Positions 43,086-51,189 of a stretch of DNA of 53,757 bases are shown here, in pieces. Position 1 is the stretch's first letter. Every line of letters begins with the position of its first letter. The stretch is from NCBI RefSeq assembly GCF_000688235.1, contig NZ_JHYO01000027.1, forward strand, positions 1-53,757, read 5' to 3'. Position numbers and translations under genes: made by a program. Under the pieces are notes generated by a model. It had not been told where the DNA came from, ran no database searches, and saw nothing but the letters and a program-made list of their open reading frames with translations. The stretch is from Terasakiella pusilla DSM 6293. Lineage in GTDB: Bacteria; Pseudomonadota; Alphaproteobacteria; Rhodospirillales; Terasakiellaceae.

Positions 43086-43826
43086 ATGTTTGATTTAACA
43101 GGTAAGTGCGCATTGGTGACAGGTGCATCCGGCGGTATTGGTGCCGAGATTGCAAAAGCACTGCATGCCCAAGGCGCAACCGTTGGCCTGACCGGCACAC
43201 GCGTTGAAGCGTTGGAAAAAGTAGCGGCAGAAATCGGTGGCGAGCGTGTGCATATTCTGCCGTGCAACCTGTCTGATGACGAAGCCTTGGCGGCTTTGCC
43301 GAAACAAGCTGAAGAAGCTATGGGATCGCTGGACATTCTGGTTAATAACGCAGGTCTGACACGTGATAACCTTGCGATGCGTCTGAAAGACGAAGATTGG
43401 GATTCTGTGCTTAACGTTAACCTTACAGCCGCTTTTAAACTGTCCAAGGCGGTTTTGCGCGGCATGATGAAAAAACGTTGGGGCCGTATCATCGGCATTA
43501 CCTCCATCGTTGGGGTAACGGGGAATGCAGGTCAGGCAAACTATGCAGCGTCTAAAGCGGGCATGATTGGCTATTCCAAATCATTGGCGGCAGAAGTGGC
43601 GTCCCGTGGTGTAACCGTTAATTGTGTGGCACCGGGCTATATCGCAACAGCCATGACGGACGAGCTGTCTGATGGTGTTAAAGAAGCCATGTTGGGCATG
43701 ATTCCGGCAGGGCGTATGGGCCAAGCGGACGAGATTGCATCCGGTGTTGTGTATCTGGCAAGTAATGAAGCGCAATATGTTACAGGTCAGACCTTGCATA
43801 TCAACGGTGGCATGGCGATGATTTAA
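43086..43826 (+). CDS. fabG: 3-oxoacyl-ACP reductase
   Basis: A 246-residue short-chain dehydrogenase that reduces beta-ketoacyl-ACP with NADPH. It has TGASGGIGAEIAKALH at the nucleotide site, NNAGLTRDNLAMRLKDEDWD typical of FabG, and the Ser-Tyr-Lys triad (TSIVGVTGNAGQANYAASKAG). It ends with VTGQTLHINGGMAMI, the FabG C-terminus. It starts 24 bp after fabD. Confidence 0.96.
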   Translation: MFDLTGKCALVTGASGGIGAEIAKALHAQGATVGLTGTRVEALEKVAAEIGGERVHILPCNLSDDEALAALPKQAEEAMGSLDILVNNAGLTRDNLAMRLKDEDWDSVLNVNLTAAFKLSKAVLRGMMKKRWGRIIGITSIVGVTGNAGQANYAASKAGMIGYSKSLAAEVASRGVTVNCVAPGYIATAMTDELSDGVKEAMLGMIPAGRMGQADEIASGVVYLASNEAQYVTGQTLHINGGMAMI

Positions 43827-43833
43827 ATGGGTC

Positions 43834-43857
43834 GAAAGCCTCTCAATTAGGGCTTTC
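43834..43857 (+). repeat. Hairpin between fabG and acpP
   Basis: GAAAGCC and GGCTTTC form a perfect 7-bp stem with a 10-base loop, 7 bp after the fabG stop. There is no T-tract, so it is more likely a processing or attenuation structure that raises acpP levels relative to fabG. The 155-bp leader of acpP also holds a GACTC/GAGTC hairpin and an AGGTC/GACCT hairpin. Confidence 0.5.
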
Positions 43858-43982
43858 ACCTGCTTAAAAAGTGTGCTACGAAACCACAATCCTGACTCTT
43901 TTAAGGAGTCGGGGAACAGTTTTATAGAGAGGTCGGGCAAAGGGCCGGACCTAGTACCAATACCGTTAAGGGAATTATTAAG

Positions 43983-44216
43983 ATGAGCGATGTCGCAGAG
44001 CGCGTAAAGAAAATCGTAGTTGAACACCTCGGCGTTGAAGAAGCTAAAGTAACTGAAAACGCTTCTTTCATCGACGATCTGGGCGCTGACAGCTTGGACA
44101 CTGTTGAGCTGGTAATGGCGTTCGAAGAAGAATTCGGTTGTGAAATTCCGGACGATGCTGCTGAAAAAATCTTGACTGTTAAGGACGCCATCGACTTCAT
44201 CGAAGCAAACGGCTAA
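43983..44216 (+). CDS. acpP: Acyl carrier protein
   Basis: A 77-residue acidic protein. Ser in [18 protein letters not shown] is the site for the phosphopantetheine arm. It is normal in length and has a clear AAGGGA ribosome-binding site. It carries growing acyl chains in fatty acid synthesis and sits between fabG and fabF. Confidence 0.98.
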   Translation: MSDVAERVKKIVVEHLGVEEAKVTENASFIDDLGADSLDTVELVMAFEEEFGCEIPDDAAEKILTVKDAIDFIEANG

Positions 44217-44323
44217 TTCCTTCAAGTGCGTTAAAACGAGATGTGAGCGTCGGCCGTTGTTCGGTTTGCGCTCATTCTTGTTTATAAGCCTATCAATCCA
44301 GACGTTAGGGATTATGATCTGAC

Positions 44324-45583
44324 ATGAGACGTGTTGTCATTACAGGCCTGGGTATGGTGTCACCATTGGCAAATGGTGTTAAACCGACTTGGGAAAAACT
44401 TTTGAATGCCGAATCAGGTATTAATGCCATCGAATCTTTCGATGTTTCCGACATTCCAGCCAAAATTGCCGGTCAAGTACCACTCGGTGAAGGCGCAGGT
44501 CTGTTTAATTTCGACGATTATGTAACGCCGAAAGAACGACGTCGCATGGACGACTTTATTGTCTATGGTCTGGCAGCCGCAATTGAAGCTGTTGAAGATG
44601 CGGGTGTTCAATCTGACGATGAAGAAACATTGTGTCGCACAGGTGTCATGATCGGTTCTGGTATCGGTGGTCTGCCTGAAATTTCTAAAGGCGCAGTGAC
44701 GGTCGAAACCAACAGTGTTCGTCGTTTATCACCGTTCTTTATTCCGGCAAGTTTGATCAATCTTGTGTCTGGTCATGTGTCCATCAAGTACGGTTTTAAA
44801 GGTCCGAACCACGCAGTTGTGACGGCCTGTGCAACAGGGGCGCATGCGATCGGTGATGCGGCACGTATCATCGCCTTGGATGACGCGGACGTAATGGTTG
44901 CCGGTGGGGCAGAAGCTGCCTGTTGCCGTTTGGGCATGGCTGGTTTTGCGCAGGCAAAAGCGCTCTCTACATCTTACAATGATGATCCGACTGCGGGGTC
45001 TCGTCCGTGGGACGAAGGTCGTGACGGTTTTGTCATGGGCGAAGGTGCTGGCGTTGTTGTTTTGGAAGAATATGAGCGTGCGAAAGCCCGTGGTGCCAAG
45101 ATCTATGGCGAAGTCATTGGCTACGGCATGTCTGGCGATGCGTATCACATCACCGCACCAGCGTCTGACGGGAACGGTGGTTTCCGTGCGATGCAGGCCT
45201 CTATCAAACGCGCGGGCATCAATCCGGAAGATATCGACTACATCAACGCACACGGCACATCCACACCGTTGGGTGACGAGATTGAGCATGGTGCGGTTAA
45301 GCGTATGTTGGGCGCTCACTACAAGAATCCGACAATGTCTTCGACGAAATCTGCCATCGGTCACCTGTTGGGTGCAGCCGGTGCGGTTGAAGCCATTTTC
45401 TCTCTGCTGTCCATCCGCGACAATGTCGTGCCGCCAACCCTGAACCTGAACAACCCGTCTGAGGGCTGTGACATGGATCTGGCGCCGCTGCAGGCAAAAG
45501 AGCGCAAAGTTAATATTGCGTTGTCCAACTCCTTCGGGTTTGGTGGCACAAACGCTTCATTGGTGTTCAAGTCCGTGGACTAA
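44324..45583 (+). CDS. fabF: 3-oxoacyl-ACP synthase II
   Basis: A 419-residue elongating condensing enzyme. The catalytic Cys is in VVTACATGAHAIG, and the two histidines are in NAHGTSTPLGD and STKSAIGHLLGAAG. The C-terminal NSFGFGGTNASLVF is the family signature. It uses malonyl-ACP to extend acyl-ACP. It is separated from acpP by 107 bp and from mltG by 9 bp. Confidence 0.97.
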   Translation: MRRVVITGLGMVSPLANGVKPTWEKLLNAESGINAIESFDVSDIPAKIAGQVPLGEGAGLFNFDDYVTPKERRRMDDFIVYGLAAAIEAVEDAGVQSDDEETLCRTGVMIGSGIGGLPEISKGAVTVETNSVRRLSPFFIPASLINLVSGHVSIKYGFKGPNHAVVTACATGAHAIGDAARIIALDDADVMVAGGAEAACCRLGMAGFAQAKALSTSYNDDPTAGSRPWDEGRDGFVMGEGAGVVVLEEYERAKARGAKIYGEVIGYGMSGDAYHITAPASDGNGGFRAMQASIKRAGINPEDIDYINAHGTSTPLGDEIEHGAVKRMLGAHYKNPTMSSTKSAIGHLLGAAGAVEAIFSLLSIRDNVVPPTLNLNNPSEGCDMDLAPLQAKERKVNIALSNSFGFGGTNASLVFKSVD

Positions 45584-45592
45584 GGATGTTTC

Positions 45593-46633
45593 ATGTCTGA
45601 AGCTGAAGAAGCTCCTAAGAAACAGAAACAGACAAAAAAGCCGAAATCTTCGATTAAGAAGGTTTCGGCTTTTCTTGTGGGGTTTCTGGTTATCATAGGT
45701 CTTGCCGCAGGCGGCGGGGCGTATTGGTTGAAGAAAAACTTCACCCAGTCGTGGGTGTTGCAGGAAGATAAAGTGGTGGTCATTCCGCAAGGGAGTGGCG
45801 TTGCCAAGATTGCCAACCTCTTGCATGGGGAAGGGGTGATTGAGAACCCCTTGGCCTTTCGCCTTGCCTTGCGGGTTGCCAAGCTGGATAAACGTTTGAA
45901 GGCGGGTGAATTTCTGTTCCCGGCCCAAGTTACACCAGAGCAAGCCGCCCATATTCTGGAAGAAGGTAAGACGGTGCTTCACCGTATCACCTTGCCGGAA
46001 GGCCTCACCTCGGCTGAGATCGTGGCTTTGTTGAATGCCCATGACGGTCTGGACGGGGTGATTACGAACATCCCGCCAGAAGGCAGCTTGCTGCCGGAAA
46101 CCTATACGTATGCCCGTGGGGCCAAGCGTGCCGATATATTGGACCATATGCAGGATGCCATGCAGGCGACGCTGGATGCGTTATGGTCAAACCGCAAAGA
46201 GGGATTACCGTTAGCAACAAAGCAGGAGGCCTTGATCTTGGCCTCTATTGTTGAAAAAGAAACGGCGATCAGTTCAGAGCGCGGCATGGTGGCAGGGGTC
46301 TTTATCAATCGGTTGAACAAACGCATGCGGTTGCAGACTGACCCGACGGTGGCGTATGGGATTACCTTGGGGCAATCGGACTTGGGCCGCCCTTTATCAA
46401 AAAAGGATTTAAAAACCCCCACAGCCTATAACACCTACACGATCTACGGTTTGCCCCCGACCCCGATCAGTAATCCAGGCCGCGCCTCGATTGAGGCGGT
46501 TTTGAACCCGCTGGAAACCAAGGCGCTCTATTTTGTAGCAGACGGTACGGGCGGGCACGCCTTTGCCAATAGTTTGCAGGAACATAATCGCAATGTCGCA
46601 AAATGGCGGCGGATCGAACGGTCGCGCAAGTAG
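45593..46633 (+). CDS. mltG: Endolytic murein transglycosylase MltG
   Basis: A 346-residue inner membrane enzyme (YceG family) that cleaves nascent glycan strands and ends their elongation. A charged cytoplasmic start (EAEEAPKKQKQTKKPK) leads to one membrane helix (about residues 27-48), a LysM-like part (VVVIPQGSGVAKIANLLH) and the catalytic block ILASIVEKETAISSERGMVAGVFINRL with the active Glu, followed by QTDPTVAYG and PYNTY-like TAYNTYTIYGLPPTPISNPG. Its place after fabF is the common alphaproteobacterial order. Confidence 0.95.
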   Translation: MSEAEEAPKKQKQTKKPKSSIKKVSAFLVGFLVIIGLAAGGGAYWLKKNFTQSWVLQEDKVVVIPQGSGVAKIANLLHGEGVIENPLAFRLALRVAKLDKRLKAGEFLFPAQVTPEQAAHILEEGKTVLHRITLPEGLTSAEIVALLNAHDGLDGVITNIPPEGSLLPETYTYARGAKRADILDHMQDAMQATLDALWSNRKEGLPLATKQEALILASIVEKETAISSERGMVAGVFINRLNKRMRLQTDPTVAYGITLGQSDLGRPLSKKDLKTPTAYNTYTIYGLPPTPISNPGRASIEAVLNPLETKALYFVADGTGGHAFANSLQEHNRNVAKWRRIERSRK

Positions 46634-46649
46634 GGGCAAACAGATTTAA

Positions 46650-46677
46650 GGGAGAGGCATCAGCGTCTCCCTTTTTT
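46650..46677 (+). terminator. Rho-independent terminator after mltG
   Basis: GGGAGA / TCTCCC stem with a 10-base loop and six T residues. It lies 17 bp after the mltG stop and ends the fab cluster transcript. Confidence 0.8.
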
Positions 46678-46752
46678 GTTCACGGGCTTGTGATTGGTTT
46701 TTGATCACGCTGATAGATAAGCTGAGCGCAGATACATCTACAAGAGGGTCCT

Positions 46753-48135
46753 ATGTCAGAAACCGTATTAATAGCGTTAGTCGTTGCGATGGCGGTGATC
46801 AGTTTTATCCTGTCACCACGGGTGAAAACAACCGATGGCTTTTTTAAAGGCTTTGATGAGTTTGGCCAGGCTCCAGGCTTGTGGACCCTGACGTTGTCCC
46901 AGGTGACCACGTGGATTTTTGCCCGTTCACTGATGAATGCGGCGATCCTCGGTTTTTACTATGGGATCGCGGGCACCTTGGCCTATGCGGCCTATTATCT
47001 GAGCTTTTTAACGGGCGGCTACATCGTTGATCGGGTGCGCTTTGAACATGGCTACGATAGCATTCAGGCCTGTTTGTTTGACCGGTACGGGCGCGTGGGG
47101 ACTCTGAGCTATAACATTCTGGTCGGCGTGCGCCTGCTGAGCGAGGTCTTTGCCAACCTCTTGGTGATCGGCATCATTTTTGGCGTGGCGGGCAGTACGG
47201 GCTATACGCTGTCCATCATCGCGCTTGCTGTGCTGACCTTGGTATATTCCATGATGGGCGGCTTGCGGGCCTCCTTGCGTACCGATGTTTTTCAAACGCT
47301 TTTGTTGATCGCGAGCTTGATTGTTCTGGTCGGGGTGATGAGTGTGGAAAGCACGTTTGATGTGGGGGCGATCTTATCCTCCAGCCCAGACTTTTCCGCA
47401 CCCGGCTGGATTTTGCTGGCGGTGGCCTTGTTGCAGGTCTGGAGCTATCCCATGCACGATCCGGTGATGATGGATCGTGGTTTCTTGGCAGATCGGGTGA
47501 CCACACGCAAAAGCTTCCAATACGCCTGTGCGATTTCGGTTGTTGCGATTATCCTGTTTGGCCTGTTGGGTATCTTTGCGGGATTGAACAAAGAAAGTGG
47601 TGAAGCCATGGTCGTCGCCCTGACCCGATTGTTGGGGGAACCTGCGATGATTATTTTTAATGTCGCTTTGATTGTCTCGGCGGTTTCCACGCTCGACTCG
47701 ACGTTCTCCAGTTCCTCCAAACTGGTTGTCGATCAGATGGGCTTTATGGACAAGACCGTGCGCAACGGGCGCATCGTAATGGCGCTGTTTTTATTAGGCG
47801 GTCTGTTCTTCCTGTTTTTGGGGCAGAAAGATCTGTTTGCGGCTGTTGCGGTCAGCGGCACGGCCTCTATGTTCTTAACGCCGGTGATCTTCTTCAACAT
47901 TATGTGGAAGCGTGAAACGGCCTTATGGGCCTATGTCCTCAGCTTCTTTACCGCCCTTGCCGGTGGCGCGCTTTATATGATGGAGGCAGGCGGTCATCTG
48001 TCGCTGATCACACCTTTGCTGGGCTTGGAGCATAAATATGCCAAGCTTCTGATGATCTGCCTTTGCGTTCTCGGGGTGGCTATGACAAGCTTTGCGCTTG
48101 GCTCCCTCCAACGGGTAAAAGCAGGTAACGCATGA
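46753..48135 (+). CDS. Sodium:solute symporter family protein
   Basis: A 460-residue membrane protein with about 12-13 predicted helices and an SSS (SLC5) family layout: VTTWIFARSLMNAAILGFYYGIAG, GYDSIQACLFDRYG, LVYSMMGGLRASLRTDVFQTLL, SYPMHDPVMMDRGFLADR and SAVSTLDSTFSSSSKLVVDQ (read in sections). The last block contains the conserved SxxDS-like sodium-site serines. The substrate is unknown. It overlaps the metallophosphoesterase gene by 4 bp, so the two are co-translated. Confidence 0.85.
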   Translation: MSETVLIALVVAMAVISFILSPRVKTTDGFFKGFDEFGQAPGLWTLTLSQVTTWIFARSLMNAAILGFYYGIAGTLAYAAYYLSFLTGGYIVDRVRFEHGYDSIQACLFDRYGRVGTLSYNILVGVRLLSEVFANLLVIGIIFGVAGSTGYTLSIIALAVLTLVYSMMGGLRASLRTDVFQTLLLIASLIVLVGVMSVESTFDVGAILSSSPDFSAPGWILLAVALLQVWSYPMHDPVMMDRGFLADRVTTRKSFQYACAISVVAIILFGLLGIFAGLNKESGEAMVVALTRLLGEPAMIIFNVALIVSAVSTLDSTFSSSSKLVVDQMGFMDKTVRNGRIVMALFLLGGLFFLFLGQKDLFAAVAVSGTASMFLTPVIFFNIMWKRETALWAYVLSFFTALAGGALYMMEAGGHLSLITPLLGLEHKYAKLLMICLCVLGVAMTSFALGSLQRVKAGNA

Positions 48136-48959
48136 TCCTTAGACTCAAAGGGCCGCTGCTGGTCTTCGGCGGTCCCTATTCCAACCTTGAAGCCTTAAAA
48201 GCCCTGCGCGATATGGCGGCGGTGCGCGGCATTGCGCCGGATCATTGCCTCTGTACCGGAGATGTGGTGGCCTATTGCGCCGATGCGAAAGCCTGTGTGG
48301 ATGAAATTCGCGACTGGGGGGTCCCCGTGGTGATGGGCAACTGTGAGGAAAGTCTGGGCCTTGGGGCAGACGACTGTGGCTGCGGGTTTGAAGAAGGGAC
48401 GACGTGTGACCTGCTATCCAAGCAATGGTTTACTCATGCCCAAGCTCAGTTAACCGAAGACGACCGGGTCTGGATGCGCCAGCTCCCGCGCTTGATTGAG
48501 GTGCGTTACACACCGTTTAAGCTGCGGGCCATTCATGGCGGGGTGGATCGGATCAATCGGTTTCTCTTTGCCTCCCAAAAGCAAGAGATTGAGGAGGAGC
48601 TTTATAACGCGGATGTGGATGTTATCCTCGCCGGACATTGCGGGGTGCCCTTTGTGCATCAAGCGAACGGTCAATATTGGATCAATGCCGGTGTTATCGG
48701 CATGCCCGCCAATGACGGGCAACCGCGCACATGGTATGCGATCCTGACCCCGGATGAACAGGGGCTGGACGTGAGCTTTCATCAGCTTGAGTACGAGTAT
48801 GCAAAAGCCGCTGACAAGATGCGTGATCAAGGGTTGGCGCAAGGGTACGCCCAGGCGCTATCTACAGGGCTATGGCCCAGTCTGGATGTGTTGCCGGAAA
48901 AGGAAAAAGCACAGACAGGTCAGCGGCTGTCGGTCAATCGGTTGAGGATTAATCCGTAA
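48132..48959 (+). CDS. Calcineurin-type metallophosphoesterase with GGPYSN motif
   Basis: A 275-residue phosphoesterase-like protein. Motifs CTGDVVAYCAD, VVMGNCEE (GNHE-like), RAIHGG and AGHCGVPFVHQ (GHTH-like) follow the calcineurin fold. The first metal motif (GDxHxN) reads FGGPYSNLEAL, so an Asp and a His that bind metal are changed. Cys-rich DDCGCGFEEGTTCD is also unusual. I believe this variant recurs in alphaproteobacteria. The gene overlaps the symporter stop (ATGA) and, at its 3' end, overlaps the opposite CULT gene by 40 bp. Substrate and activity are open. Confidence 0.75.
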   Translation: MILRLKGPLLVFGGPYSNLEALKALRDMAAVRGIAPDHCLCTGDVVAYCADAKACVDEIRDWGVPVVMGNCEESLGLGADDCGCGFEEGTTCDLLSKQWFTHAQAQLTEDDRVWMRQLPRLIEVRYTPFKLRAIHGGVDRINRFLFASQKQEIEEELYNADVDVILAGHCGVPFVHQANGQYWINAGVIGMPANDGQPRTWYAILTPDEQGLDVSFHQLEYEYAKAADKMRDQGLAQGYAQALSTGLWPSLDVLPEKEKAQTGQRLSVNRLRINP

Positions 48960-49288
48960 AAGCTGTTGATCGGGCCATCACCCGCAAAATGCCAGCCCAT
49001 CTGGATGCCGCAATTTGTACACCGCGCGATTTTCCAACTGTAGCCCGGAAACCACGAAAATTCACTGCTGGCGCGACCCGTCTCGATACAGCCGGATGCC
49101 GTTTTAAAGCACCCAATGGTAAACAACTCGCCCGCCCGGTTAAAGACCGTATGCTCATGGTCGCCACGCATACTAATCTGCTGATTGGGGTGGGTGATTT
49201 TGCACTGACAGGTCTTACAGAACAGAGAATGGTTGCCATTTTTCTGGTCTGTTTCATTTTCGCGTTTTATTTGGGCATCAAAGGGCAT
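48920..49288 (-). CDS. Cereblon-like CULT domain protein
   Basis: A 122-residue single-domain protein matching the CULT (cereblon thalidomide-binding) fold, like the Magnetospirillum protein MsCI4. The aromatic cage is visible as Trp79, Trp85 and Trp99 (SEFSWFPGYSW and GWHF), and a zinc site as Cys24, Cys27, Cys90 and Cys93 (CKTC and CTNC). In human cereblon this pocket recruits substrates; in bacteria it binds uridine-like or cyclic-imide ligands, and the role is unknown. The gene starts 2 bp after an SDR gene and runs into the opposite metallophosphoesterase gene (40-bp overlap). The match of numbering to MsCI4 is from memory. Confidence 0.85.
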   Translation of the reverse strand: MPFDAQIKRENETDQKNGNHSLFCKTCQCKITHPNQQISMRGDHEHTVFNRAGELFTIGCFKTASGCIETGRASSEFSWFPGYSWKIARCTNCGIQMGWHFAGDGPINSFYGLILNRLTDSR

Positions 49289-49290
49289 GG

Positions 49291-50043
49291 CTATTCTTTA
49301 GACGGTAAATATTTGGACAATAGCTGAACCAATCCCAAGGGCATCAGACTAAACAGTCGGACAGCAGTCGCCATAGGGAAGGGAAAAGCGATAATCGCCT
49401 TGTTTTGGGCGATACCTTTTCTAATTATACGCGCAGCCTTATCACCTTTCATCAAAAAAGGCATCTTAAAATTGTTTTTTTCTGTTATGCGGCTTTCCAC
49501 AAAGCCCGGACAGATGACATTTACCTTTAGCCCTGTCTCCTGATAGCGCAGGCGCAGGGCCTCCCCATAGGCTTTGACCGCAACTTTACTGGCACTATAA
49601 GCCGGGGAGCTGCCAAGCCCCCGAAAGCCGGCCAACGAACTCATGAGCGCGATTTGCCCCTGATTGCGATTGATCATGATCGGGATGAGCGGCAAAATGG
49701 TATTGAGGGTGCCAGCTAGATTGACTGCGAAGATATCGCGGGTGCTTTCTTCCCAGTTTTCCACTCCGTTTGAGCCTCCGGAAATTCCGGCGTTGGAGAT
49801 GACAAGGTCCAGCGGCTCCGCGCCATCAATGGCCAGTAACCAGTCTGTCATGGCGGCACGGTCCATGACATCGATGAGTTTGGTTTCAACCAGTGCCCCT
49901 TTGGCGCGACAGAGGGTTGCGATCTCGTCCAATCGGTCTTTGTTGCGCCCGGTCAGGGAGAGCTTTGTGTCCGGTTCTGCATATTCAAGGGCGAGGGCAT
50001 GACCAATTCCGCTTGAAGCGCCGGTAATCAGGATATGTTTCAT
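49291..50043 (-). CDS. SDR family oxidoreductase
   Basis: A 250-residue short-chain dehydrogenase of the DltE/YqjQ-like type: ILITGASSGIGHALALEYA, NAGISGGSNG, SSLAGFRGLGSSPAYSASKVAV with Ser-Tyr-Lys, CPGFVESRITE, and a hydrophobic C-terminal segment (FPMATAVRLFSLMPLGLVQLLSKYLP) that may touch the membrane. The ATG at 50043 begins the protein; 27 further codons upstream overlap the yicC promoter. Co-transcribed with the CULT gene (2-bp gap). Its substrate is unknown. Confidence 0.85.
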   Translation of the reverse strand: MKHILITGASSGIGHALALEYAEPDTKLSLTGRNKDRLDEIATLCRAKGALVETKLIDVMDRAAMTDWLLAIDGAEPLDLVISNAGISGGSNGVENWEESTRDIFAVNLAGTLNTILPLIPIMINRNQGQIALMSSLAGFRGLGSSPAYSASKVAVKAYGEALRLRYQETGLKVNVICPGFVESRITEKNNFKMPFLMKGDKAARIIRKGIAQNKAIIAFPFPMATAVRLFSLMPLGLVQLLSKYLPSKE

Positions 50044-50112
50044 GGACAACAGCTTAGCAAGAAAGGTATAAGCAAAGTCAAATCTTATCTTCCACACAGG
50101 AGCATTAAGCAC

Positions 50113-51003
50113 ATGTCCATCCATTCAATGACCGGATTTGCCCGCACCAGCGGACAGTATGGGAATTATAGTTGGACATGGGAAGTCCGCAGCGTAAATG
50201 GCAAAGGATTGGACATCCGCATGCGCCTGCCGTCCGGCTTTGATGCCTTGGACCTGCCGGTGCGCAATGCGTTTGGCAAACTTTTCACGCGCGGCAATAT
50301 GTCGGTGAGCTTAAATGTCAGCCATAATCAGGAACAGGCGGGCTATCGCGTCAACCATGAACTGTTAAAGCAACTGGTCGGGGTGATGCAGGACATTCAG
50401 AAAGATATCCCAACAGTATCTGCGCCTTCCGTTGATGGCCTGATGGGCCTGCGCGGTGTGATCGAACCGATTGAGGAAAGCGAGAGCGAAGAAGAACGCG
50501 CCGATGTCTTAAAAGTGATCCTGTCCTCGTTAGAAAATGCGCTGCAAAGCTTGTTGGAACATCGCGGCAGTGAAGGGGCGCGCATGCAAGAAGTGTTGGA
50601 TACACACTTAAGTGAGATTGCAGACTTATGCACCAAGGTGGAAGCCTGCGCCGCCGCCCAACCCGCCGCGATTAAAGCGCGTTTGGTACGCCAACTCAAA
50701 GACGTCATGGCAGACTTGCCGGAACTGGATGAAGAACGCATCGCCCAAGAAGCCGCGGTTCTGATGACCAAAGCTGATGTGCGCGAAGAACTCGACCGCC
50801 TGCGCGCCCATATCGATGGCGCGCGCGATTTGCTTGCTAAAGGCAGCCCGTGCGGCCGCAAACTCGATTTCCTCTGTCAAGAATTCAACCGCGAAGCCAA
50901 CACACTCTGCTCTAAAGCCCAAGACGTAGACCTCACCCGCATCGGCTTGGATCTGAAAGCGGTCATCGAACAGTTTAGAGAGCAGGTGCAGAATATAGAG
51001 TGA
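50113..51003 (+). CDS. yicC: YicC family endoribonuclease
   Basis: A 296-residue protein with the YicC N-terminal block (SIHSMTGFARTSG, WTWEVRSVNGKGLDIRMRLPSGFD in sections) and the C-terminal DUF1732 block (REELDRLRAHIDGARDLLAKG, GRKLDFLCQEFNREANTLCSKAQD, LKAVIEQFREQVQNIE in sections). YicC is an RNA-cleaving protein that affects small RNA turnover. The ATG at 50113 has AGGAG about 9 bases upstream. In most alphaproteobacteria gmk follows yicC; here an integrase follows instead. Confidence 0.93.
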   Translation: MSIHSMTGFARTSGQYGNYSWTWEVRSVNGKGLDIRMRLPSGFDALDLPVRNAFGKLFTRGNMSVSLNVSHNQEQAGYRVNHELLKQLVGVMQDIQKDIPTVSAPSVDGLMGLRGVIEPIEESESEEERADVLKVILSSLENALQSLLEHRGSEGARMQEVLDTHLSEIADLCTKVEACAAAQPAAIKARLVRQLKDVMADLPELDEERIAQEAAVLMTKADVREELDRLRAHIDGARDLLAKGSPCGRKLDFLCQEFNREANTLCSKAQDVDLTRIGLDLKAVIEQFREQVQNIE

Positions 51004-51024
51004 TCGTTCATGGTGGGTCACGAA

Positions 51025-51046
51025 GTTTTATAAGTATATATAAAAC
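51025..51046. repeat. 8-bp inverted repeat after yicC, possible integration core
   Basis: GTTTTATA and TATAAAAC flank a 6-base centre, 21 bp after the yicC stop and 143 bp before the integrase start. The size and layout match a tyrosine recombinase core site, and the placement at the edge of the integrase region fits an attachment site. No T-tract follows, so it is not a good terminator. The matching second copy would be outside the window. Confidence 0.35.
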
Positions 51047-51088
51047 AACGATTTAACTAAATTTCACCTGTTCATTCTGTTTCATCGT

Positions 51089-51170
51089 TTGTCACCATGT
51101 TTCGATAAAGTGGTGACAAGATCGGTGACAAAATATCGTATCGTCCTTATAATATCTATTCTTGTCACCA
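51089..51170. repeat. Four copies of TTGTCACC around the integrase promoter
   Basis: TTGTCACC occurs at 51089-51096 and 51162-51169, and its complement GGTGACAA at 51112-51119 and 51124-51131. They form two inverted pairs within 82 bp just before the integrase start. The inner two flank or overlap the -35 region of the promoter. They look like arm-type integrase or excisionase binding sites, or operators for self-control. Confidence 0.6.
51125..51153 (+). promoter_or_regulatory. Likely integrase promoter
   Basis: GTGACA (51125-51130) and a perfect TATAAT (51148-51153) are 17 bp apart, 37 bp before the integrase ATG. The -35 element lies inside one TTGTCACC repeat. Confidence 0.6.
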
Positions 51171-51189
51171 ATTTTGAATAGGTGTTGTC

